A stretch of 64,000 bases of DNA from Drosophila miranda. Lineage: Eukaryota > Arthropoda > Insecta > Diptera > Drosophilidae. Under the pieces are notes generated by a model. It was not told the origin of the DNA. It searched no databases and worked only from the letters and a program-made list of their open reading frames with translations. The translations under genes and the position numbers were made by a program. Shown one piece after another: positions 36,353-47,805 of the stretch. Where the stretch lies: NCBI RefSeq assembly GCF_003369915.1, contig NC_046675.1, forward strand, positions 28,396,001 to 28,460,000, read 5' to 3'. Every line of letters begins with the position of its first letter. Position 1 is the stretch's first letter.

Positions 36353-37316
36353 CTCGTACTCGGACTGGGACCCGGACTCTAGTTCTGATGCTATGCTCCG
36401 AGCATCGGGGCGACCGGCGTTGCCTTAAAGGCAGTCCAGTCCCACCGACTACCGAAAATAAAGCTTCCACTTGTTTGTTTTGTGTTTTGTTTTATAATTA
36501 ACAGCAAAGACAAAAGGAATACGGAATGGAAGAGCGAGAGAGAGACCGCCAGTGGGAATACCCTCACAGAAGGCACAAGGCAAATAGAGGGAAATGCTTC
36601 GAACAAATCGAAAGTGAAAACAGTAATACCTTCTCATCAAAGGGGCCTAAGAGGTACCCAATAAAATCGTATTTACACGTTCATTGATCGACTCATTGGA
36701 CTCGAACGAGGAACGCTCTCTCGATCACCTGCTGCTGGTGGGCAAACAGATCTCTCGTACTCGTACTCATAAAGAAGACAGCCCTGCCTGCAGGTGACAG
36801 CTGAATGCCAGACCCTCGCGAACTGGCCCTCCGCCCATCTCCCGTTCCACGAGCGATATGGTATTTGCCTTCAGTTTAGTCGATCCAAGTATTATCAAGT
36901 GATATTCGTCGGAAGATATGCAAATTCCCCCGTGAGGCGTGCTCAAGGTTTTCTCTGCCAAATCGAGGACTGGTTGTGTGGTTCGGGGGCCTTGGCATAT
37001 TTCACTTGAATTATGGGAATCGTACTAATCGCATACGAGGCTTGCTGGCATTAAAGTATATTTATCTGCTGTTCTTATTGTATTTCCTGCGGGCAAGAGT
37101 ACTGTGAATCGAAGCTTCTGTTCGTGCTTTTACACGACACTTACCGTTGCTCTAATCGGTCTGCACTGCAGTCCCCTCCCAGCATTCGTAAACATATCTT
37201 ATCTGCTCGGAGAGTAACTGTTAAACAAGAATGCATGTAAGAAGGCTGGGCTGCATCGCGAGAGAGCGCGAGAGGGGATCACTAGAGCGGGAGAGAGCGG
37301 TCGTCAGGGAGAGCTT

Positions 37317-37527
37317 ACCGACGCCGGTGAGAAGACCGACGTAAAAGTCGCACTTAATGAAGCATATCTCTAGAACGAACTCCTGTCCCTCCAAGGGAGC
37401 TTTTAGTACAACAAGAATATTCCCTTTGGAAAAGCTCCATTCGCACATCTGAATAGACAGGTCTCCAACCCGATAAATCTGTTAAAAGCTCCCAAGAAAA
37501 GCTTTTCTTTCAAGCGCAAAACTCACC
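37317..37527 (-). other. unidentified patch with coding-like frame
   Basis: On the minus strand a frame is open from an AACAG acceptor (exon start 37478) through IYRVGDLSIQMCEW (ATG at 37448) to LLTGVG, where a GTAAGC donor follows. Just upstream, PPEG-type sequence ends in a GAG/GTGAGT donor at 37527, and the 48-nt interval between contains an in-frame stop. Splicing would give about 69 open codons. I recognise no family. No upstream ATG in frame and no matching downstream exon were found. It may be an exon, a decayed mobile element or chance. Confidence 0.15.
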
Positions 37528-38903
37528 TCAGGCGGTTGTGGCGCCAAGGATGTTTGCTTTTCCCAGGATACTCACGGATCTACCATAACACGGCGAAACG
37601 GAACGTCAGGACTTAGCACGCATTAAATAACATCAAAATAAACAAACAATTTTCGCAGACAATTGCTTCGAGGTCCTGCCGCTAAACAGCCGCAACAAAT
37701 TGTGGTTAAAGCGAAGCGACGTATGACGTAGATTGAAGTGGGTATGGGATGGGATGGGGTGGGGGGTGGGATTATCCTAGCGGAAAAGTATTCTGCCACG
37801 TGGGTCGTGTGCCGTTTCAGAGAGATTCATCGAATGGATTTGCTCTGGTTTGAATGCCAAACGCTAATCGATAGAAACCAGACAAAGGTCCTTCTTGGGC
37901 TGTGCGTCAGGCCAGGCCAGGGCAGGGGGTGGGCTGTGGGCCGTGGGCTGTGGGCCGTGGGCTGTCGTCTGTGGATGATGGGTGAATGGGTGCTCTACCA
38001 GCTCTTGACACTATCAATCTGTTTTCTGTGCATTTGTTTGTTTGCTTTTTTTGTGTGTGAGAACGAACTGTGTTTGATTCAATTATCACGACATGAGTGC
38101 TTCTGAGATCCTGAGATAATCAATGGGAAATATCTTTGGAAAATACGAACATAGTACCACCGATTAGGAGTGCACTTTGTGCCATGGTTACTGGTTCCAG
38201 GAGTGATACTATTTCTTGTACTATTTTTGATTTCTTAAAGATTACTTGTTAATTTTAAACTACACTTTTTAATCTTTCCGATTATCATAATAGAAATACA
38301 CCATTGCAAAGTGCGAAATTGGATTGGTTTTTAATCTTAAAAGTGATGTAGAATACGTGTTTACTGAATAGATTAAAAGATGGATTGTACTTCTAATAAG
38401 AGTACTAGAATCTATATTGTTCCCGTTCTACGGCCCAAAAATTTGCTTACATTTCAGATATTTTTTTCGACACAAAATAAGGTATTCTTTAACTTCTAAA
38501 ACTTTTTGGTAGGTTTTAATGGTTATTGAAAGTAGTAATTGATTAAATTTTGTTCTTAAACAAATATTTTATAATGGCGTCTCGAGCTTCCGCCAAAGAA
38601 GCCTCTCCTGGCACGAGAGAACCCTTGAAACTTTCTTCTATCCCTAGAATACCCCAGGGATCGCCAACCATCGCCATTAGCTATGACCTTCCTTTAAGCC
38701 ACTTCTTCCCACAAAGCTTCTCTCCGAATTAGCCTTCCAGCCAACTCTTTGCGTGCCTCCTTTCCAAATTAACATGTTCGGTTTGGCTTAGGCTTTAAGA
38801 ACTCTTCAAAAATGACGCACAAATATGCAAATCAAATGAGAGTTGCATACACACATTGTATATTTTATTTATTTTATGGTTTTCCCACAGTCAGGTCAGG
38901 TCA

Positions 38904-39540
38904 GATCTCGGCGATTAGCGTCTCTTTCGGTGCGCACTCGTTTGAAATGCGATAATTTAATTGTGGCCCAATGACAAGTCCGAACCACATTCTAAACATC
39001 AATCCATCCGCACTAAAAAAGGGGTTGGGACGGGAGTAGCCGTACCCGTCCACTGTAGGGCGGTTTTCCTGCCAGCGATTCCGAAAAGTTAAATTAACAA
39101 TCGTGTTTACATTGGTTTGTAACAAGATTTCACTTAAGGATGTCAGCTTTTGTCCCGCCACCACACCACACACTCACATTCCTATTCCTATCTGCTGCTC
39201 AATCCGTACGGTTCCTGGGTACCTCTGGATCGTGTTCCGGGCACTTACCCTCCATCAAAACTGATTACTGTCATCACGGACGGACGCAAGGTCCGGGGGG
39301 GTGCCGGGGGTACTGCGGAGTGTGCGCCGACGCGTGCTACAAGCAAATTTGTCTGGTAATGAAAAGGTTTGCGCATCCGCCCTGACATATTGCCGCGTCG
39401 TCCCTTTGTTCGATTCGATTCTACGACTGCTCGGGATTTTCGCGCCTCGGGTTAGGGCACGCGACCAGGTCGTCCGCCTGGGCGGGCCATCGCTGGCTGA
39501 GATTCGGCGAGCACTTGGTCCCCGACGTAGCTAATTTACG
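38904..39540. other. unidentified GC-richer patch, possible element remnant
   Basis: Base composition differs from the AT-rich flanks. On the minus strand an 83-90-codon frame occupies 38904-39173 (NLTFRNRWQENRPTVDGYGY is part of it). To its right, several overlapping frames of both strands are broken by stops. The pattern is compatible with a decayed transposable element, but I recognise no element-specific motif, terminal repeat or target-site duplication. Confidence 0.2.
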
Positions 39541-40596
39541 CGTAAACCAAAACATCAAATAAACATAATTCAATTTCAACAATTGCCCCGTGCGTGACTG
39601 GTGTTGACAAAGGCTCTGCGGCTGCTTCGAGTGGTTCCTGATCCTGCTCTCGTTTCTCCTTCTGCTGGGGGGTTAGTTCTGGTTCTCGTTCGGGTTCGGC
39701 TTCGGGTTTCTGGTTAAGTTAAATGATCCGTGAAATGTAGAGCATTGACTGCTATCTCCCATGGCTGTGTAATTGTCCTGATCCCGTGGGAATGGAATCC
39801 GACTCCAGTTGCTCTCCGATCAACAGGTTCGATGGCTGGCGGCCCCTATAAAGAGCTCTCATTACTGACAGACTTCCTTCCCGATTGTCCATCTCCCATA
39901 TGGCTGTGCTCTCCCCCTATTTCAATTGGGCCTGCGATGGGGTTAGGTCTCTGCTGTCTTCTTGCTCTCTCCATCTCCAGCTCTCCACGGATAAAACATG
40001 GCGGTTGCCTGCTGTGCGAAATATAATGGCAAAATGTCAAAAACAGGTGACGGGAAGCACAAAAGCTACAGCTACAGCCGAAAGGGGAGTGGCACAAATG
40101 GGGAGGGCATCGGCTAGGGCGACTAAGAGATGCGCTACAGTACAGAGAAAAGAAGAAGGATTGTATGGAATATTTGTGGCATATCCAATACCTTCTATTG
40201 AGCCTTTATCAATGCTAAGAAAATTCCAAGACTATAAAGTCTTACAAGCTATAGTTCCTCTTTCAAGTATTGTATACTTTCCCCTGACATCTCTCCATCA
40301 TATGTGACTCCCCCCACAACTGACGACAAATCAATTACGATAATTAGCTACCATCTCAGCTACAGATCTAAGGGGTGTCGTTGTAGGGCAGCAGCCAGAG
40401 GCCAGCAGGCTGAACGACTTTCCCACACACTCAGCATCGCATCCGAAGCACCCTGTACTTGTGAAACTCCGCCCACCCGGTTGAGGGCGCCGCACGGCGA
40501 ATGGCTGCCCAGGATGCTGAATGCTTAGGGGTGGATTTGCGGGTCCTGTCCTTCCTGGGCAGAGTTGTGGCATTTCCAATTGGATTTTGTGGCAAC

Positions 40597-40634
40597 TATA
40601 AAAGGCTCGCAATTCCCGGGAGACGGACTCATTA
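40597..40634 (+). promoter_or_regulatory. TATA/Inr core promoter of Fer2
   Basis: TATAAAAG starts at 40597 and a TCATTA initiator has its A at 40631. The leader to the ATG at 40763 would be about 132 nt. Confidence 0.65.
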
Positions 40635-40762
40635 AACATTTAAACTTATTGGACAGCGGAAGTGTCGGGAAAGGTGTCCTGTCCTGGTGAAACGTTAGAA
40701 AGTGGAACTTCTCAGAACCCATCTTGAAGTGTAGTGAAGTTTTCTCGGAAAATTCAAGAAAA

Positions 40763-42174
40763 ATGTCGCGTAATCAATTGCCAGATTCGTCTTCATCACC
40801 GCCAATAAGGTGAGAGAAGGGATCCTGTCCTATCCCCGAAAACGCAGCATTTTCTTGGCCTTTTTTGGAAGAAAACTATTAAAACTTTTTCAAGTAAAAG
40901 TTCATAAAATTATAGTTTTAATCAATCCAAAAATCTTCTAAGAACTGACATGGTTTTGGACCCTTGCAAGCTTAGTTTTCGGGTAACCTCCCGAAACTTT
41001 GTTCTTGCCGACGGCATCTCCATTTCAAATACAACTCTTGATCCTTCCAAACCCTAACCCTTCGTTGTACTCCCTAGCCACATGCCGTTCCACAACTTTG
41101 ATGATGATCTGATCAATGATCTACCCTCCTGCATCTATGCGGGCCAGCATCAGGGTGGCAACCATGGGGGTGGCGGAGGTGCCGGCGGGTCAGGTGGCGG
41201 CGGCAGCTCTGGACTGCGCCTCAACTCGAATAATCTGCGGCACATCCAGCAGCATTATATGCAACACGGAGGAGGTACATACGACTGAAAGATACCTAAA
41301 GAAATAAACTCGAAAAACTACTATATAAATCTGTTGGATTTCGTAGAGAACCTCTTGGACTCGTCGACCAATCCCATGGGTGTGCACCAGTCGAATAGTG
41401 CCACGCCCTTGATGTGCAATAGTCCCAGTGCCAGCAGCAGTGGTGGCGGCCCTGGAGGATCTGGAGCCCCGGGAGGAACAGGCGGAGGGGGAGGAGGAGG
41501 CGGCTCCAATCCCAACTACGGCTCGGTGGGTGCCACAGCCGCCTCCAGCTACAAAATGCAGCGACAGGCGGCCAATGTGCGAGAAAGGAAACGCATCCAG
41601 AGGTCCGCACCAACTGGGTACACCAAATGGTCTTTTCCATTTTAAAAACATTACTCTGCCTAAAGCATCCCGAGCCAGCAATGGTCGACTAACAAGCGTC
41701 ATTCCCTCTCCCTTCTTTTCTTTTCTCTACTTTCTTTGACCTCTCGTTGCGCTTTGCAGTAGCATCAATTCGGCCTTCGATGAGCTGAGGGTCCATGTGC
41801 CCACATTTCCGTACGAGAAGCGATTGAGCAAGATCGATACGCTCAGGCTGGCCATTGCCTACATATCCCTGCTGCGGGAGGTGCTGCAGACCGACTATGA
41901 TCCACTGACCTATGTGGAGAAGTGTCTGCGGGGAGAGATCAAGGCGGATCGGGCCAACTGGAATACAAGTGGTGGGTTGATCACAGGATACTTTAGAGAG
42001 GAAAGAGGGTTCTTTAACTGGGATATTCGTGTGCTTTTTTCCATAGATCTCACTGCCCGTCTTTCGTGGATCAATTGGGAGAACCTGGGCGTCCATCCTG
42101 GACGGCGTACCCTGCTCACCTCGCTGGCTCTGTCCTCGGAGCCCATGTGTGGTGCTCACTGCGGCATGCCATGA
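40763..42174 (+). CDS. Fer2: Fer2, bHLH transcription factor (48-related 2)
   Basis: Five coding exons: 40763-40809, 41078-41274, 41347-41602, 41760-41971, 42047-42174 (279 residues). The product is a nuclear Ptf1a/48-related bHLH activator; in flies Fer2 is known for a role in clock and dopaminergic neurons. The basic region ([13 protein letters not shown], ending at residue 166) and the helix-loop-helix ([22 protein letters not shown], then [16 protein letters not shown]) are split by intron 3. After the bHLH comes YVEKCLRGE and a conserved [14 protein letters not shown] block. The N-terminal part has a Gly/Ser-rich linker. Donors of introns 2 (GTACAT) and 3 (GTCCGC) are weak. Intron 4 is 75 nt and stop-free in frame, but removing it restores [16 protein letters not shown]/Inr promoter precedes the gene. 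Confidence 0.95.
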
Positions 42175-43254
42175 ATGGGATGGTGTCCAGATTAGCCAAG
42201 CTAACTCTGGAATCGATTGCTAAAAGCATTAACTCCAAGTTCGTCCCCCCCAAAAGTCTTCCCTCTTATGATTTAGTTAAAGACTGGCTAGGATTTCTAC
42301 AGTTACTAACAATAAGCAATAGTAATATGTTTTTATTTTGAAAAGCATCCAAAGACACAAGACCCCACAAAACCATCGAAGCACCTTTCTCCCCACCAAG
42401 GTGGGAGAGGGGGGAGTAGTTGTTGGGTTCGATGGCGGCTGCTGCTGCTGCAGGTTTTATCAATTACAAATCAATTCCTCAAATCATATTTCAGGATATA
42501 TATGTAGTATCAGATCAGTTGTAAATAGTGAGTATTCTACGAAAACGAAGACCGTGCACATACGGGCCCCCGATTCGTGGCTAACAGACATACACATACA
42601 CATATACATATACAGTTAGGCAACTATGTAACAACTTTAAAAGCATTTTATATAAAAGTTCACACACTACACACGTGCGGTGTGGCGTGTTGTGTGTTAA
42701 TCTAGACGTAGGCATAGATATAGACATATACATATTATATATAGCTCTCCTCCTAACCATCGTACATATACTCGTACTCAAAAATAAATACTCTTTTGAT
42801 CAACAGACACAAAGAACTAAGAACACAAAATGTTGTCGTATGTTGGATAAGCTGATGGATGGATTGATTGTTGTGTGAAATGCGCGTTTGTGAATTTGGT
42901 AATACATGCTATAACTTGGTGTACACATATATGCGGAAGATATCATCTAGACTCTAGAGACTTTGTTTTTTGGCTACTACTCCTACTGCTGGCGTTTTTC
43001 GTTCCGATTTGGTAACATGGGTTTTTTGTTTTTTGTTTTGATTTGATTTCGTTGGCTAATACTCGAATCGCTTTTTGGCTTCAATGATAATACAGGCACA
43101 CCTACATTATATGGTACTATACCCAATGACACATTTAAACGACTACGCTCCTAATAATTGAATTTTTCGATTGCTTCTCCAATTTGGTATTTGGTTTTGT
43201 TGCTTGTTTGATCTAATATTTGATCTGCTGGTCGTAACTCCTCCGCTATCAATC
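42175..43254. other. convergent 3' spacer Fer2 / TBC gene
   Basis: A polyadenylation hexamer AATAAA at 42784-42789 (+) would give Fer2 a 3' untranslated region of about 630 nt. The right part is 3' sequence of the TBC gene. No coding feature. Confidence 0.55.
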
Positions 43255-44373
43255 TTAAGCAGGATTCAGCACTGCCACCTTCCGCAGGCTCTCCAGTTCG
43301 CTGCGTTTCAAGCGTAATGCAAACATCGACTCTATGAAGCCATGACAGTCCGTAACAATGCTGTCCTGGATCATGATGTCGCGAAAGTGTGTGGCCAAGG
43401 CGGCAATATCGTCGCAGGCCAGTATGCTGGTCTTGTGGGTGACAAACATGGCCAAAGCGGCACGGAAAACGATCTTGTAGCCTTCGGAAAACACACAATC
43501 CCAGATGCGCAGCACCGTCTCCACCGGCAGCACCTCGGCAAATATGCAGATGAACCACTTGCTGGCTATAACAGGATAGGGAAGACCTGAAAAGGGGCAA
43601 AGGGTGAGACATGAAAGGAAACCCTGATGGGAGAACACTCACCCAAATTGTCCACATGCCGATTCACAGCTGGAAAGCGCCTAATCACCAGCTCGCGAAA
43701 GACAGCGAGGTCCCTTAGCAGATTGGCCATGTTGTGCGAGTGATACTGTGGCACAATATTCTCCACGATATGCTTGAGCAGCCAGAAGGACTTCTCCTCG
43801 TCCTCGGTGACGATGAGCAGCAGCCCGGCTATGTAGTTGAGGCCCTGGCAGTAGCCCACATCTCGATTGTGGTGGGCATAGGCGATGAGGATGTTGTACA
43901 GGCGCTGCTTCTTCGTGTCGAAGTGGATATTGTCGGGAAACGTACGAGGTAGATCGATTGATATGGAATCGCTGATTTCCTTGTCAAAGGTTTCGGTGTT
44001 CAAGAGACTGCGGTACAGATAAGGCGCCCGCTTTTGTTCGGCTGCGGCGCCGGATATCTTCATCCAAACATCGGGACGGTAGGGGCCCGGTATCCCCTTT
44101 CGAATATAACGCTTCAGTTTAGCATCCACCTGGCTGAGATCTGGGTTCTGCTGCAGTATGGCCTCCCATTTCATGCGACGGCGTGTCAGCGTCTTCAGGT
44201 AGCCGTCCATGAACTTGGAATAGTTATTGTAGTCGAAGTTTTGGCCACGTTTGAAGCCATACTCGTCCACATCGCTACAAAGACCAAAATGAGTTTGAGG
44301 CTGAATACAGATTCAGTGGAGCGTGCTGTCCGCTTTGGACTCACCTGAACTTTGAACTTGTGGTAGCATCCAT
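43255..44373 (-). CDS. CG5916: TBC-domain Rab GTPase-activating protein (GRTP1-like)
   Basis: Three coding exons: 44373-44345, 44274-43643, 43586-43255 (330 residues, the GRTP1 size). The 29-nt first exon (MDATTSSKF) ends in phase 2 and joins SDVDEYGFKR. The TBC (Tre2/Bub2/Cdc16) domain spans about residues 65-270 and accelerates GTP hydrolysis by a Rab GTPase on membranes. All catalytic signatures are present: the GIPGPYRPDVW start motif, the arginine finger in SIDLPRTFP (IxxDxxR) and the glutamine finger in VGYCQGLNY (YxQ), so the protein should be active. The gene converges on Fer2. Its probable promoter is the leftward motif 1/6 cluster at 45461-45522, implying a long or spliced 5' leader. 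The CG number is from memory of the D. melanogaster orthologue. Confidence 0.93.
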
Positions 44374-45460
44374 AAGAACTAATGACTAGATTTTGTATTG
44401 CTCACGTTTGTTGGTCGTTCGTTGGTCTTTTGGTCTTTTTTCTTGTTTTTTTTTTTATAAGGGTTCTGCTGCGTCAGTAAATCGGCGTTGGCTGTGGCAT
44501 GGCCCCAAAATTGCGTTTTGGTATTCAGCGCACGTTGCTCGGTTACGTCGCTGCCGCTAGCGCTGCTTCCGCTGCTGCAACTGCAACATTCAATTGGGTT
44601 AAAGGTCATTAAACATTACTTGCCACAAAGCCCTTCATTTATTTTTAAGTCACTTTTAGCCTTGCCAATCGCCCACCTACCTACACACTCTGATCCGATG
44701 TCCTTGAACGCTGTGGGGTGGCCTTTTGTGTGTGCGCCCACTCGTGCTGCCTCTGCTGCTGCTACTGCGCTGCCTCGGCCTCTGCTGTGGTAGGCGTTTT
44801 AGCGCGCCTCTTCACTGATAACATTTACCTCGCGCCACAGGAGTGAGGGGCCGGATTGGGGGACACAGGTACAGGCACAGGTGTCGCGGAGCACGTCTCG
44901 GGTGCCAGCGGCGTGCTTTCGGTGACTGGTGATTGGTGCGTTTGGAGCTGCCACTATTGATTTCATTGAAGATTTATGTGCCACTTTGATAATGGCTTAA
45001 ACTAACTAAGATTGTTTTTAACGCGAGAGCGAGACCAGCAGCAGCGACCCTCAGAAATATACTGCAAACATACTAAATATATAAATATTTACGTATTAAC
45101 TACACGCTTACTTCTACTCATTTGCTACATATTAACTGCACTTTCATGTAATTACCAAAAGCGACACCTGTACGTTGAAAATTGTTGGCCTTTTTTTCCA
45201 GCGCCAGTGTGAAAAACCTCCGTTATCCACTTTTTGACAGGCCGTTTTTCCGACATTTTTGAAAAAATTGAGATTTTGATGGTCAACGATCAGGAATTCG
45301 ATGCTGATTACGAATTAGTATTCGATGAGACCTGGGAAATTACTTTAAATGGCAATTCTACACGATTTCTACATTGGTGCATTGGACGAAATACTAGAAA
45401 ACACTGTGAAAAGTATAAAATTTGCAAGGTGTGTGAGCTAGACATGGTGGCAAAAAAAAT
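44374..45460. other. upstream leader region of TBC gene
   Basis: No domain-bearing frame was found. It would be 5' untranslated or intronic sequence if the TBC transcript starts at the motif 1 near 45461. A second, weaker CAGTGTGAAAA (motif-1-like, leftward) is at about 45206. A 74-codon plus-strand ORF (45279-45503) is discussed under rejected items. Confidence 0.45.
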
Positions 45461-45522
45461 CAGTGTGACCAAAAAATATTTATCCATAAAATATACCGTA
45501 TGACACCAAGAAATATACCAAA
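45461..45522 (-). promoter_or_regulatory. leftward motif 1 / motif 6 core promoter
   Basis: CAGTGTGACCA (45461-45471) is an exact reverse complement of Ohler motif 1 (YGGTCACACTR, the M1BP site). AAATATACCAAA (45511-45522) is an exact reverse motif 6, with a near copy at 45488-45500. Order and orientation predict transcription to the left, towards the TBC gene. Confidence 0.65.
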
Positions 45523-45740
45523 ATATACCGTCTCATTTCTAAATACTCTCTACATGAAATGTACAAGGAAAGTGGAAAGAAAGGTGTTACCGAGGCCTAC
45601 AAATGCATCATGTCTTCAAATACCAGCAACATTGCGACCGTTTTTTTGGTTGAACTTGCTTGCTTAAACCTTGTTTTAGCTAAAATACAATAATAGGAAC
45701 ATCAAAATTGAGGAATATGAATAATAGAACTTGAGTTCGT

Positions 45741-45787
45741 CAGTATACGGTATATTTTGGTATATTTTAACGATAAGGTGACACTGC
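45741..45787 (+). promoter_or_regulatory. rightward motif 6 / motif 1 core promoter of MICOS gene
   Basis: TTTGGTATATTT (about 45757-45768) matches motif 6. AGGTGACACTG (about 45776-45786) matches motif 1 with one substitution. The ATG of the MICOS gene is 87 bp further right. Confidence 0.7.
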
Positions 45788-45873
45788 GCATTACGCAATT
45801 CAAAACAACAAAATATTACGAAAGCTTTGCGTTTTATAATTAAGTACTTTAAGGGACCGACAAGCACTACAAA

Positions 45874-46635
45874 ATGCTGCGAACAGCTACGATGGGACTC
45901 CTGTCAGCCGTGGCGGTAAAGGCGGCTCCAGAGGCTCCCAAAGAGAAAGATCCAAAGAAGAAGAACGACGAGGACTGCTCACTCGTGTGCCGCCCCAGCG
46001 AGCTGCCAATCTACGGCAACTTGCGCAAGACACAGTGAGTAGAGTGCACGGGTCGTCCTTTTGAAGCCAACGCCAATACCATACCCATACCATGCTTTAG
46101 GCCTAAGGAGCCCCGTGAGCATAAAGAGTCGGCGCTGGAAAAGAATCTGGAGACCGGAGTGCGTGCGGTGCGGGAGGAAGTGCAAGCTGGATATCGGGCG
46201 GTAGCGGACCAGGCCGGCATCATCGGCACATACGTGGACACGGCCAAGGCCCATACGCAGCACACCCTCGACATCCTGAACGAGCCACAGAACTCGCTCC
46301 ATCGCAGCGGGGCCATTGTGGTGGGCGGTCTGGCGGGTTTCATCTTTGCCGCCCGCGGTGGCTTCGTCAAGAAGGTGATCTACACTGGCATTGGATCCGG
46401 AGCGGTGGCCTCCATGTGCTATCCCCGCCAGGCGGAGGACAACTGCCGCGTGGTGCTGCACGAGGGGCGCAAGATCTTCGCGGTTGCCTACAACTTCATC
46501 AAGGGCGTGAAACCCGGCGAGGAGGTGCCCATTGAGCCTATCCAGAAGTTCCCCACCTCGCTGCAGGACCTCAAGTTCTTGGCCTTGGATCTGATCGATG
46601 AGGCCAAGGAGGTGGTCCTTCCCAAGAAGAAGTAG
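45874..46635 (+). CDS. Mic26-27: MICOS complex subunit, MIC26/MIC27 family
   Basis: Two exons, 45874-46034 and 46101-46635 (GT-AG intron of 66 bp, phase 2), encode 231 residues. The product belongs to the apolipoprotein O / MIC26-MIC27 family of the mitochondrial contact site and cristae organising system, an inner-membrane complex that holds cristae junctions. Visible features: an Ala-rich N-terminus with basic residues, a CSLVCRPSELPIYG motif typical of the family, an amphipathic helix region (residues about 65-110), then two hydrophobic Gly-rich segments (VVGGLAGFIFAARGG and VIYTGIGSGAVASMCYP) likely to form a membrane hairpin, and a Lys-rich end. A polyadenylation signal AATAAA is at 46816-46821. 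D. melanogaster CG5903 is the expected orthologue (from memory). Confidence 0.92.
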
Positions 46636-47805
46636 ACTCAGAGGCAGGGCCTTGGCTTTAAACGAACCTAAAATCGAACCGGAAGTGTGACATCGATTCA
46701 GGCCATCTCTTCCTGTGGCTTTCCGTCGCTTGAATTCTTTCCGATTTTGTGATCATCAATATAATTCTTTACCTCTCTCTCTGCGGAGTACTCTCTCCAT
46801 GGAGAAGTAGCCACAAATAAATTCGCGTCGCGTCCCAAAAGTGAAATCTCTGTACAATTTTGTATCTGTATCTGCGATCTGTGTGTGGGCCGTGGACAGA
46901 ATCTCTCACACGAATCTTTGAGTGATTAATTGTTCAAGCATCCGCTGGTGCTGGTGCTGGAGCTGTTGCTGGTGCTGGTGTTGGTGTCAAATGTCACTGA
47001 CGGACGCCTCGCGGTGAAGAAGCTGTTGAAAAGTGAAATCCGCTGGAAAGTCTCCGTCTCCCCACGTGCAAAATCGACGATTGTGCCAATCATCTTCAAT
47101 GCGGCCCCTCAGGGGCGATGACTGAAAAGGAAATGAATGAATGGTCGCCGTCGTCGTCGTCATCGTCGGATACTCGAAAGGGCCCCCGAGGCCAACAATT
47201 GTTCAATGAAATGCCAGAATATTTTCTCAATAATTTTTGTTTTTATTCGCTTTTGGAGATGCTTTCGCAGCGCGCTATAGATAAACTTTGTTCTTTGGGC
47301 AAGATACAAACCACATGGATGGATGTCTGTCTGCAATTTGTTTATAAATTAGATAGATTTAGTTAATTGTTTTAATGATATTTCTAGCCTAAAATACCAA
47401 CAACATTGTGGACATGTATTCGCAAATGACTCTCCCTCCCATACCCTACCCCTACCCCTACCCTAACCTCCCCCTCTGTCCAATCTTTTCGGCTATATAT
47501 ACAAATGGAAGTCCCCCTTCGAATCCCTTTTTTTTTGAGTGTTAGACAACTTATGGATCTAACATTTTTCGCTAGACTAAACTTAATGGGCGTTGACTCG
47601 TCGTGTGTGTTAGTGTTAGTGTGTGTGTGTGTGCTTGGGCAGGGGGCGTGGCAGTGTGTCAATGCTGATTATTAAATTGTTTAAATTGAAGCTAACTACG
47701 CTTAACATTCCTTTAAGATAAATCACACAAATCTTATATAGATACAACTTGATAAATTAAAACAATAACAAAAGTCGAGCGAGCGATCGTCTGATCATCT
47801 GATCA
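46636..47805. other. convergent 3' spacer MICOS gene / Stubble
   Basis: The left end is the MICOS 3' untranslated region (to about 46840). The right end is Stubble 3' sequence, with a minus-strand AATAAA at 47242-47247 as one candidate end. Contains GCTGGT-type repeats near 46943-46985 and CCCTA-type repeats near 47440-47465. No coding feature. Confidence 0.55.

Larger units (their letters stand above)
36353..40596. other. spacer between transporter B and Fer2
   Basis: A divergent intergenic region of 4.2 kb. Apart from two unidentified patches (37317-37527 and 38904-39540, listed separately) I see nothing definable; 38100-38560 is AT-rich. Confidence 0.5.

Noticed and set aside
36767..37009. 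Opposed 64- to 72-codon ORFs on both strands
   Set aside because: Both strands are open in register and neither fits the phase of the candidate exon at 37317-37478; no family match.
45279..45503. 74-codon plus-strand ORF (MVNDQEFDADYELVFDE...) between TBC and MICOS genes
   Set aside because: The composition is protein-like and a GTGTGT donor could end it after CKI-type residues, but it overlaps the leftward motif 1 promoter, has no rightward promoter of its own and no recognised family. A search for homologues and plus-strand RNA would reopen it.
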